Part shown: positions 48,961-56,281 of the stretch, piece by piece
How the letters are laid out: every line of letters starts with the position of its first letter
How positions within the stretch are numbered: the first letter of the stretch is position 1
DNA from: Mycobacterium sp. 852014-52450_SCH5900713
Lineage (GTDB): Bacteria; Actinomycetota; Actinomycetes; Mycobacteriales; Mycobacteriaceae
DNA length: 64,000 nucleotides
Assembly: GCF_001667075.1 (NCBI RefSeq)
Contig: NZ_LZIL01000051.1
Span: 94,961 to 158,960 of the forward strand
Reading direction: 5' to 3'
Program-made: the position numbers and the translations under genes
Notes under the pieces: generated by a model
Told to the model about the DNA's origin: nothing
What the model saw: the letters and a program-made list of their open reading frames with translations, nothing else
Databases searched by the model: none

Positions 48961-50559
48961 ATGGCATCCACCCGGAAGCTGATCGGCGGGCGGCGGGTTC
49001 GGTGGGACGACGAACGCGCCGCCGAGGCCTACGCGCGCGGTTGGTGGGTCCCCGGCACGCTGGCCGACGCGCTGCGGGAGGCCGCCGAGCGCACGCCGCA
49101 GCGGGTGGCGCTGGTCGACGGGGACCGGCGGCTGGACTGTGTGAGCCTGTACCGACAGGCAACGGCGCTGGCGCACGCGCTGCACGCGCGGATCCCGCCG
49201 GGCAGCGTGGTTTCCTTCATGCTGCCCAACTGGCACGAGGCCGCGGTGATCTACCTAGGCAGCACGCTGGCGGGGCTGGTGGCCAACCCCATCCTGCCGT
49301 CCATGCGCGACCGCGAACTCCGGTTCGTCCTGGAAGACGCCGACAGCCGAATGATCTTTGCCCCAGCGCAGTTCGGGCATCACGACTATGCGGCGATGCT
49401 GGGCCGGGTGACCGCGCAACTGGAGTCACCGCCCGAGGTCGTGCTCGTGCGGGGTGGCCCGGATGGGCATGGCGTCCCCTACGAATCGCTGCTCGAGGAG
49501 CGGCCTTCACGCGCGCCGTTGCCCACGCTGCATCCCGATGCCGTCCGCATGATCCTCTACACGTCGGGCACCACGGGACGTCCGAAAGGTGTTCTGCACA
49601 GCCACAACTCGATCCACGCGCTGATCCGTCAGCTCGGTGAGCACTGGCTCGTCGAGCCGGGCGACGCGTTCCTGGTGCCGTCGCCGATCGCGCACATCGG
49701 CGGTTCCATCTACGCGTTCGAATGCCCGCTGCTGCTGGGCACGACCGCGGTATTGATGGACCGGTGGGACGGCGACGACGCCGTCGCACTCATGCAGGCC
49801 GAGCGGTGCACACACATGGCGGGAGCGACACCCTTCCTGGAACACATGCTGGCCGCCGCGGAGCGCGCCGGCACCCGGCTCCCGGATCTGAAGCTGTTCG
49901 TCTGTGGCGGCGCGTCGGTGGCGCCCGCGCTGATCCGCAGGGCCGCGGCCTTTTTCGAGTCGGCGATCGTCACCCGGGTGTACGGGTCGACGGAAGTCCC
50001 GGTCACCACGATCGGGTCGGTGCGGGACATCGATCACGCCGCCGACACCGACGGTCGCGTCGGCCTGGCCGAGGTCAAGCTGGTCGACGGGGAGATCCGC
50101 GCGCGAGGGCCGCAGATGCTGACCGGCTACCACCACCTCGAAGACGAAGCGGACGCCTTCGACGAGGAGGGCTTCTTCCGCACCGGAGATTTGGCGCGAT
50201 GGCTCGACGACGACTACCTGGTCGTCACCGGGCGCGCTAAGGACATCATCATCCGCAACGGTGAGAACATCTCGCCGAAGGAAGTCGAGGACATCCTCGC
50301 CGGCCACCCCGGCATCGCGGAGATCGCCGTCGTCGGGCTGCCCGACGACCGGACCGGGGAACGGGCCTGCGCCGTCGTGGTGCCCGCGGGCGGCCCCGGC
50401 CTCGATGTGGCCAGCCTGCGCGGCTTCCTGGAAGAGTCGGGGCTGGCGCGGTTCAAAGCCCCTGAGCAGCTGGTGCTTTGGGATGTGCTGCCCAAGAACG
50501 ACGCGGGGAAGATATTGAAGCACCGGATCAAGGCGGCGCTCATAGAGGCGGAGCAGTGA
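48961..50559 (+). CDS. ANL-family acyl-CoA ligase
   Basis: 532 residues. P-loop LYTSGTTGRPKGVLHSH, A5 YGSTEVPVTT, A7 FFRTGDLARWLDDDYLVVTGRAKDIIIRNGENISPKEVED and catalytic Lys in KNDAGKILKHR. It resembles cyclohexanecarboxylate-CoA and medium-chain acyl-CoA ligases. It would activate the acid formed by ring opening. It starts 9 bp after the GntR stop. Confidence 0.93.
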   Translation: MASTRKLIGGRRVRWDDERAAEAYARGWWVPGTLADALREAAERTPQRVALVDGDRRLDCVSLYRQATALAHALHARIPPGSVVSFMLPNWHEAAVIYLGSTLAGLVANPILPSMRDRELRFVLEDADSRMIFAPAQFGHHDYAAMLGRVTAQLESPPEVVLVRGGPDGHGVPYESLLEERPSRAPLPTLHPDAVRMILYTSGTTGRPKGVLHSHNSIHALIRQLGEHWLVEPGDAFLVPSPIAHIGGSIYAFECPLLLGTTAVLMDRWDGDDAVALMQAERCTHMAGATPFLEHMLAAAERAGTRLPDLKLFVCGGASVAPALIRRAAAFFESAIVTRVYGSTEVPVTTIGSVRDIDHAADTDGRVGLAEVKLVDGEIRARGPQMLTGYHHLEDEADAFDEEGFFRTGDLARWLDDDYLVVTGRAKDIIIRNGENISPKEVEDILAGHPGIAEIAVVGLPDDRTGERACAVVVPAGGPGLDVASLRGFLEESGLARFKAPEQLVLWDVLPKNDAGKILKHRIKAALIEAEQ

Positions 50560-50560
50560 C

Positions 50561-51334
50561 ATGCAGGTAGCGATGGTGACGGGGGCGAGCGGCGGCATCG
50601 GCTTCGGCTGCGCGGCCAAGCTCGCCGAGGCGGGCATGGCGGTCATGGCGACCGGGAGAAGCGACGAGAAGCTCGCCGGGCTGGCGCGCCATATCGGCGA
50701 CCCCGACCGGGTGGCGACGGTGGCCGTCGATCTCACCGACGACGATGCACCCAAGCGGATCACCGACGCCGCCCTAAACAGGTGGGGCCACATCGACTTT
50801 CTGGTCAACATCGCCGGGATTGGCAGCCCCAAGCCGGTGCACGAGACGGACGATGAATCGCTGGACCATTTCCTCGGATTGATGTTGCGGGCCCCGTTCC
50901 GCCTCATCCGGGAGGTGTTGCCGCACATGCCTCCCGGGTCGGCGATCATCAACGTCACGTCGACCTTCGCCGTGGTCGGCGGCCTGCGCGGCGGAGCGTA
51001 TTCGGCGGCCAAGGGCGGCCTCACGGCGCTGACCACCCACATCGCCTGCCAGTACGGGGCGCAGGGGATACGTTGTAATGCAGTGGCGCCCGGGGTGATT
51101 CAGACGCCGATGACCGAGCATCGCCTGCACGACGAGCGGTTCCGGCGGATAAACGCCGAGATGACACCGCATCAGCGCCTGGGCACGGTCGACGACGTGG
51201 CAAGCACGGTGGCGTTCCTGTGCTCGCCCGGTGGGGCCTTCATCAACGGCCAGACGATCGTCGTCGACGGCGGGTGGAGTTCGACGAAGTATCTGTCGGA
51301 GTCGGCGCTGACGTCGGAGTGGAAGCCGCGCTGA
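50561..51334 (+). CDS. Short-chain dehydrogenase, FabG-like
   Basis: 257 residues: VTGASGGIGFGCAAKLAEAG, NIAGIGSPKPVHETDD, catalytic YSAAKGGLTALT and INGQTIVVDGGWS. It starts one base after the ligase stop (TGACATG), so it is coupled. It is the last gene of the rightward arm and converges on the SRPBCC gene. Confidence 0.92.
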   Translation: MQVAMVTGASGGIGFGCAAKLAEAGMAVMATGRSDEKLAGLARHIGDPDRVATVAVDLTDDDAPKRITDAALNRWGHIDFLVNIAGIGSPKPVHETDDESLDHFLGLMLRAPFRLIREVLPHMPPGSAIINVTSTFAVVGGLRGGAYSAAKGGLTALTTHIACQYGAQGIRCNAVAPGVIQTPMTEHRLHDERFRRINAEMTPHQRLGTVDDVASTVAFLCSPGGAFINGQTIVVDGGWSSTKYLSESALTSEWKPR

Positions 51335-51337
51335 TCA

Positions 51338-51796
51338 TCATGTCTCGAAGTGCCGGCGGATGCCGGCCAGCATCTCGATGTGCGCCTTGACGGCCTCGCG
51401 TGTCGTCATCGGGGCGAGCAGCCGGGGCGCCGCTATCCGGATTCGCTCGGTGACACGGGTGCCCGCCGCGATCGGTTCGAAGCTCACCGTCCCGCGCAGG
51501 TGAACCCCCGGGGACTGGTCGGCCTCGGTCAGCACCGCGCCCACCGCCGGCACCCGCAGCCGGGCCCGGTAGGTGATGGTCACCCTGAATGGCCCCAACG
51601 GAATCCGGTCCCGAACCCGATAGCTGTGCACGACACCGTCCGCGGTCTCGGTGCGCGACAGCGTCTCCACGGACACGATCAGCGGGTGGACGAGCTTGAT
51701 GTTGTCCAGGTCCACGTAGAAGTCACGAACTTCGCCCGGCGGCGCGGGCACGTCCTCGGTCAGCGTGCGCTCGGCGTGGGCGACCCACCAGCTCAT
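51338..51796 (-). CDS. SRPBCC (START-like) family protein
   Basis: 152 residues: WWVAHAERTLTEDVPAPPGEVRDFYVDLDNIKLVHPLIVSVETL followed by an antiparallel sheet and a C-terminal helix (TTREAVKAHIEMLAGIRRHF), the polyketide-cyclase/START fold for hydrophobic ligands. No catalytic residue is evident. Its ATG overlaps the rhomboid stop (ATGA), so the two are one operon. Confidence 0.85.
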   Translation of the reverse strand: MSWWVAHAERTLTEDVPAPPGEVRDFYVDLDNIKLVHPLIVSVETLSRTETADGVVHSYRVRDRIPLGPFRVTITYRARLRVPAVGAVLTEADQSPGVHLRGTVSFEPIAAGTRVTERIRIAAPRLLAPMTTREAVKAHIEMLAGIRRHFET

Positions 51797-52659
51797 GCGG
51801 AGAACTCTGCGAGCAATTCCGCCGTGCGCCACCAGATCAGCACGGCGAACGCCGCCAGCACCACGATCGTCACCGCGGCCTGAACCGCGTTGCGCCGCTG
51901 TGGTGGCGGGTAGACGTAGGCCGCGGCGACCAGCCCGCCCGTGACCAATCCGCCCACGTGCGCCTGCCAGCTGATGCGTTGCGAACTGATAAGCGGGACA
52001 ACGAAAGTGAAGACCAGGTTGATCGCGATGACCGCGACCGCCCAGCGGACGTCGACGGCCAGCCGTTTGCCCACCACGAAGGTGGCACCGAAGAGACCGA
52101 AGATCGCCCCGGAGGCACCCTCCGTGGCCGTGTCGAGCGGCGACACCAGGTAGACCAGCACCGAGCCGCCCAACCCACCGAGCGCGTAGAGCGCGCCGAA
52201 ACGCAATCGGCCCAGCCACATTTCGAGCGGCGGCCCCACCACATAGAGCGCCCACATGTTGAACAGCAGGTGCGTCGCCCCGTAGTGCAAGAACGCCGAC
52301 GTCACCAGGCGGTAGAACTGGCCGTCGGCGACCGCCGGCGGCCAGAGCGCGAGCTGCCTTTCCAGCTGCCCCGACGCCATCTGCAGCACGAACGCCGCCA
52401 CGTTGATCGCGATCAGGGCGTACGTGAGCACCGGCGTGGCCGACCGCTGCCGCCCGCCGAAGCGGGTCCGCGGCTGCCGGATGGTGCGGGCGCCCGCCCG
52501 GACGCACTCCACGCACTGCTGACCGACGGCTGCTTCCCGCATGCAGTCCCCGCAGATGTAGCGCTCACAACGGTTGCAGCGGACGTACGTCGGCCGGCCG
52601 GGGTGCCGATAGCAACTGGGGGCCGCGGGCGGCGAATCCGGTGGGCTGGGTGCGCTCAT
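51793..52659 (-). CDS. Rhomboid intramembrane serine protease with N-terminal zinc ribbon
   Basis: 288 residues. Residues about 15-55 hold a B-box-like Cys/His cluster: CYRHPGRPTYVRCNRCERYICGDCMREAAVGQQCVECV. The membrane part has six helices, with the catalytic Ser in GASGAIFGLFGA, the His in ISWQAHVGGLVTG and the HxxxN block HLLFNMW. It cleaves membrane-embedded substrates. ATG 52659 (MSAPSPPDSP) fits; a frame upstream to 52707 is possible. It is the likely Rv0110 counterpart. Confidence 0.94.
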   Translation of the reverse strand: MSAPSPPDSPPAAPSCYRHPGRPTYVRCNRCERYICGDCMREAAVGQQCVECVRAGARTIRQPRTRFGGRQRSATPVLTYALIAINVAAFVLQMASGQLERQLALWPPAVADGQFYRLVTSAFLHYGATHLLFNMWALYVVGPPLEMWLGRLRFGALYALGGLGGSVLVYLVSPLDTATEGASGAIFGLFGATFVVGKRLAVDVRWAVAVIAINLVFTFVVPLISSQRISWQAHVGGLVTGGLVAAAYVYPPPQRRNAVQAAVTIVVLAAFAVLIWWRTAELLAEFSA

Positions 52660-52757
52660 CGCCCCATTCTCGCCCGCGCCGACTGGCCGGGCGCCGCGCT
52701 TTGGCAAACCTGTTGCGCGGCCGGCCGGTCACCTACTGTGTTGTGGGTGGAGGCGAG

Positions 52758-53123
52758 GTGAGCGAGCAGGGTGTAGTCGAGCGCTACCTGGACTGCCTGG
52801 CCGCACACGACTGGGACGGCCTTGCCACGACGATCGGCGACGAAGGCCTGACCCGCGAGGGCCCGTTCTGCGACGTCGTCGAGGGCAAGCAGCACTACGT
52901 CGCCTACCTACGTAAGGTCCTCACCAACTTGGACGGTCATCGGCTGGACGTGCAGCGGGTTTCACACGTGAGCACCCGCTTGTCCTATGTCGAGCTGACC
53001 GAGTCGTTCGTGATCGACGGCGTCCCCAAGCGGTGGCCGGAATGCATCCTGTTCGAGCGGGGCGACGACGGGCTGATCTCACGCGTCAGTGTGTTCTTCA
53101 AGCAGCCCGGGGGCGCAGGCTGA
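52758..53123 (+). CDS. SnoaL/NTF2-like protein
   Basis: 121 residues: VVERYLDCLAAHDWDGLATTIGDEGLTREGPFCDVVEGKQHYVAYLRKVLTNL, then a curved sheet, the NTF2-like cone fold of small isomerases, hydrolases and binding proteins. GTG 52758 follows a GTGGAGGCGAG ribosome-binding site; an ORF start at 52641 would cross the divergent rhomboid promoter. The substrate is unknown. Confidence 0.78.
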   Translation: MSEQGVVERYLDCLAAHDWDGLATTIGDEGLTREGPFCDVVEGKQHYVAYLRKVLTNLDGHRLDVQRVSHVSTRLSYVELTESFVIDGVPKRWPECILFERGDDGLISRVSVFFKQPGGAG

Positions 53124-53170
53124 TCGGGAAACTATTCCCTCGCCCGCGAAATTGACCTAGCGTGTGATGG

Positions 53171-53395
53171 GTGGAATCAAACGGAAGCCCGGAATTGGTG
53201 CCCGTCGAAACATTGCACTCAGGTGATCCCATCATGGATTGCGGTCAGCGGTACATAGTCCTCGAATCGAAGGCCGTCGGCGACAGCTGCGTGGTCCTCG
53301 AGCTCGAGTCCAGGGTGGACCACCAGCTGCAGGTCATCGAGAAGTCGTTCCCAGCCGGGTACCACGTCAACAGGGCGAACCACCGAATTTTATAG
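53171..53395 (+). CDS. Small conserved-looking protein
   Basis: 74 residues, MESNGSPELVPVETLHSGDPIMDCGQRYIVLESKAVGDSCVVLELESRVDHQLQVIEKSFPAGYHVNRANHRIL. The alternating hydrophobic pattern suggests a small beta-barrel (Hint- or SH3-like). It has a GTG start and a strong terminator hairpin 23 bases after the stop. No family recognised. Confidence 0.6.
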   Translation: MESNGSPELVPVETLHSGDPIMDCGQRYIVLESKAVGDSCVVLELESRVDHQLQVIEKSFPAGYHVNRANHRIL

Positions 53396-53410
53396 CCGGA
53401 TTTACTCAGC

Positions 53411-53452
53411 CGAATAGTGCGCGAGTAGCCGTTGGACGGCTACGCGCATTCG
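53411..53452. terminator. Hairpin between convergent small ORF and DUF899 gene
   Basis: GTAGCCGT / ACGGCTAC with a TGG loop, extended by TGCGC/GCGCA after a two-base bulge and then CGAAT/ATTCG. TTCGTGTTATT follows. It lies between the convergent stops at 53395 and 53493. Confidence 0.75.
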
Positions 53453-53492
53453 TGTTATTCGGGCCGGAAACGCGAATTGCGGTCTGCCGGAT

Positions 53493-54230
53493 TTAGCCGC
53501 TCCGCGCGGGCCGGGGGTCATTGGGATTGTCCGGATCGGGATCCCCGAACCACCGCGACGGCGCGCGCTCCCCGTATGCGTCGTGCCATTCCCACCACTC
53601 GTACGGCGCGCTTTGCGGGTAGCCCGTTGGCGAGTCCTCCCAGTTCTCCTGGCGTCCGAGCGCGGTCATGTCGAGGTAACTCCAGGTGTTGCCCATCACC
53701 TCGTCGCCGCGGTTGTTTATGAAATAGGTCCGGAACACGCGGTCACCGTCGTGGATGAAGGCGTTGGTGCCGTGCCATTCGTCCACGCCGAAGTCGGCAT
53801 CGAAATCGTCGGTGAGCGTGTACCACGGCATGTGCCAACCCATCCGCGCCTTCAGCCGCGCGATCTCGGCCTGCGGTGCCCGCGACGCGAACACCAGGGT
53901 GGTGTCGCGAGCGTTCAGATGGGCGAGGTGCCCCACGTGGTCGGCCATCATCGAGCAGCCGCGGCAGGCATGGTCGGGCCAGCCGTCCACGCCCGGCTCG
54001 AAGAATGCGCGATAGACGATCAGCTGACGCCGGCCCCCGAAGAGGCCCAGCAGGCTGATCCTGCCCTCGGCCCCCTCGAACGCGTAGTCCTTGTCGACGG
54101 CCAGCCAGGGCATCCGCCGGCGGGCCGCCGCCAGGGCGTCGTGGGCCCGCAGCACTTCCTTCTCCTTCACCAACAGTTGTTCGCGTGCGGCCGCCCAGTC
54201 CCGTGCCGACACGATGGGGGGTGTGTTCAT
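53493..54230 (-). CDS. DUF899 thioredoxin-like protein
   Basis: 245 residues: REQLLVKEKEVLRAHDALAAARRRMPWLAVDKDYAFEGAEGRISLLGLFGGRRQLIVYRAFF, with a CRGCSMMADHVGHL motif (CxxC) and ADFGVDEWHGTNAFIHDG. DUF899 proteins have a thioredoxin-like core and unknown substrate. It is second gene after the SDR (27 bp gap) in a divergent unit next to an ECF sigma factor. Confidence 0.92.
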   Translation of the reverse strand: MNTPPIVSARDWAAAREQLLVKEKEVLRAHDALAAARRRMPWLAVDKDYAFEGAEGRISLLGLFGGRRQLIVYRAFFEPGVDGWPDHACRGCSMMADHVGHLAHLNARDTTLVFASRAPQAEIARLKARMGWHMPWYTLTDDFDADFGVDEWHGTNAFIHDGDRVFRTYFINNRGDEVMGNTWSYLDMTALGRQENWEDSPTGYPQSAPYEWWEWHDAYGERAPSRWFGDPDPDNPNDPRPARSG

Positions 54231-54257
54231 TGCGTTGTCCTCCTTGGGTTTCGGGGG

Positions 54258-55022
54258 TCAGGCCACTGCCGACAGGCCGGTCGACGTGAGCAGATACGCG
54301 TCCCCGCCGCCACGGCCGTCGGCGGCGATCGAAAGGACGGATTGGCCCACCTGTTCCGCGCTGAGCGCGGGCCCGCCGGCCTGCACGAACGACTCGACGT
54401 CGACCCCTTGCCGTTCGGCGTACGCCGCGACGGCTTTGGCGCCGAGGTCGGTGACCGGGGTCAACCGCGGCAGGACGGACACGAACCGGATCCCCAAGCC
54501 GGACCGCTCCGATTCGACGGCGGCGTAGCCGGCAATGAACCTGACCGTGGCCTTCGCCCCCGCGTACCCCCCGCTCAGTGGTGACCCGGCCACGGCGGCG
54601 CCGCTGGACACGGCGATCACCGAACTGCCCGGCGCGAGCGGCCGTCGCAACGCGTAGCGGATCCAGTGAAACGCCTGCGCGACATCCACATTCCAGTTCT
54701 GGCTGAAGCTGTGCCAGCTCTGGTCCTGCAGTGGGCTCATCCGCGGCGTCGCCCCGGCGCACAGGACCAGTGTGCGCGGCCGGTACTCGTCGATCAGCCG
54801 CTGCGCCGTCGCCGGGTCGGCGGCGTCGGCGACCACCGGGACGAAGCCGCCGCCCAGCTCGTCGCGCACCTCGTCGAGGCCGGATGCGTTGCGCGCAACG
54901 CCGACCACGTGGGCGCCGGCCACCGCCAGGGCGCCGGCGATGGCGCGGCCGAATCCGCGGCTCGCCCCGGTCACGATCGCCGTGGTACCGGCCAGCCCAT
55001 CGGTTGTCAGTGGCTCGTTCAT
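54258..55022 (-). CDS. Short-chain dehydrogenase controlled by the ECF promoter
   Basis: 254 residues: VTGASRGFGRAIAGALAVAGAHVVGVARN, LVLCAGATPRM, SSGAAVAGSPLSGGYAGAKATV with the catalytic Tyr and Lys. ATG 55022 (MNEPLTTDG) follows GAGGAAGA; the longer frame to 55055 would include the predicted transcript start region. The first gene of a two-gene unit with DUF899. Confidence 0.88.
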   Translation of the reverse strand: MNEPLTTDGLAGTTAIVTGASRGFGRAIAGALAVAGAHVVGVARNASGLDEVRDELGGGFVPVVADAADPATAQRLIDEYRPRTLVLCAGATPRMSPLQDQSWHSFSQNWNVDVAQAFHWIRYALRRPLAPGSSVIAVSSGAAVAGSPLSGGYAGAKATVRFIAGYAAVESERSGLGIRFVSVLPRLTPVTDLGAKAVAAYAERQGVDVESFVQAGGPALSAEQVGQSVLSIAADGRGGGDAYLLTSTGLSAVA

Positions 55023-55061
55023 GTTCTTCCTCGCTCTCATGGAATGTGCGTCCACTAGTTG

Positions 55062-55089
55062 AGAGACGTCGCAGCACCGGAATTCATCG
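55062..55089 (-). promoter_or_regulatory. Predicted ECF-type promoter, leftward (SDR-DUF899)
   Basis: Read on the minus strand: CGATGAATT (55089-55081), 12 bases, CGTCTCT (55068-55062), then 39 bases to the SDR start codon. The same two elements with the same spacing occur in the opposite direction at 55099-55126. Confidence 0.65.
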
Positions 55090-55098
55090 CCCGCGGAC

Positions 55099-55126
55099 CG
55101 ATGAATTTCCCCGGTCCGCCGTCTCT
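55099..55126 (+). promoter_or_regulatory. Predicted ECF-type promoter, rightward (sigma gene)
   Basis: CGATGAATT (55099-55107), 12 bases, CGTCTCT (55120-55126), then 42 bases to the sigma start codon. It is the mirror copy of the leftward element; CGTC is a common ECF -10 core. Confidence 0.65.
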
Positions 55127-55168
55127 GTACTGGAGTAGCGTTCGGTCGCAGCCGAGACAGGAGAGGCC

Positions 55169-56122
55169 ATGCCGGCGAAAGAGGACTTCATCGCGCAGGC
55201 GGCGCCGTTTCGGGCCGAGCTGATCGCGCACTGTTACCGCATGCTCGGGTCGGTGCACGACGCCGAGGACCTGGTGCAGGAGACCTATCTCAACGGCTGG
55301 CGCGGCTACCAGGCGTTCGAGGAACGCGCTGCGTTGCGAACGTGGCTGTATCGGATCGCGACGACCGCCTGTCTGCGGGCGCTGCAGAACCGCGCGCGCC
55401 GCGTGCTGCCGGCCGGATTGGGTGACGGAACGACCGACCCGGACGCCGGCCTCGACGCGGTCGGTGGTGCACACGAGTGGCTGGAGCCCATTCCCGACTC
55501 GCTGATGTTCACCCCGGAGGACAACGTCACCGCGCGGGAAAGCCTGCGGCTGGCCGTGATGACGGCCCTGCAGGAGCTCCCGGCCCGCCAGCGAGCGGTG
55601 CTCATCCTGCGCGACGTCGTGCAGTTCAGTGCCGCCGAGGTTGCCGAGCTGCTGGAAACGACACCGGCCGCCGTCAACAGCTCGCTGCAGCGGGCGCGGG
55701 CCCGGCTCGCCGAGCTCTCCCCCACCGAGGAAAGCCTGTCCGAACCCGACGACGCCGGGCGCCGTGAACTCCTCGACCGCTATTGCGCGGCATTCGAAAA
55801 CGCGGACATGGCCGCCCTCACCGCGTTGCTGCAGGCGGAGGTGAAACTCGAAATGCCGCCTCTCCCCGTGTGGTTCGCCGGTCGCGACGCGGTGCTGCGG
55901 TTCCTGGCCGCGCGCGCTTTCGCCAAGGCCGGTGATATCGCGATGATCCCGACGGCCGCGAACGCGCAACCCGCGGTCGCCGAATACCGCCGCGGTCCCG
56001 ACGGGACCATGCGGGCCCATTCCATCCACGTCCTCACCGCGGACGCCACCGGCATCGCCACCATCACCGTCTTCCTGGACCCCGGCCTGTTCAGCAGGTT
56101 TGGTTTTCCGGCGAGCCGGTAA
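55169..56122 (+). CDS. ECF sigma factor with C-terminal SnoaL-like domain
   Basis: 317 residues. Region 2: ELIAHCYRMLGSVHDAEDLVQETYLNGWRGYQAF...RTWLYRIATTACLRAL. Region 4: MTALQELPARQRAVLILRDVVQFSAAEVAELLETTPAAVNSSLQRARARL. A C-terminal extension of about 120 residues (from RRELLDRYCAAFENADMAALTALL) has an NTF2/SnoaL fold. The extension is typical of ECF groups (SigJ/SigG/TIGR02960-like) without a classical anti-sigma gene, where the domain itself modulates activity. No anti-sigma gene is adjacent. It is divergent from the SDR and DUF899 genes. Confidence 0.92.
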   Translation: MPAKEDFIAQAAPFRAELIAHCYRMLGSVHDAEDLVQETYLNGWRGYQAFEERAALRTWLYRIATTACLRALQNRARRVLPAGLGDGTTDPDAGLDAVGGAHEWLEPIPDSLMFTPEDNVTARESLRLAVMTALQELPARQRAVLILRDVVQFSAAEVAELLETTPAAVNSSLQRARARLAELSPTEESLSEPDDAGRRELLDRYCAAFENADMAALTALLQAEVKLEMPPLPVWFAGRDAVLRFLAARAFAKAGDIAMIPTAANAQPAVAEYRRGPDGTMRAHSIHVLTADATGIATITVFLDPGLFSRFGFPASR

Positions 56123-56281
56123 CCTGTCGGCAGGGGAAGCGACAACACCACCGGTCAGCGAAGGAAGGCACGACCCCACCGGCGTCACCGCTGTCGTCGC
56201 ACGTCCACCGTTGCAAATGTGGACAGGCCCCCAACCCCCCAGGATCATTAGGCGCGGTAGAGGTAGTCGAAGGGTGACCGA

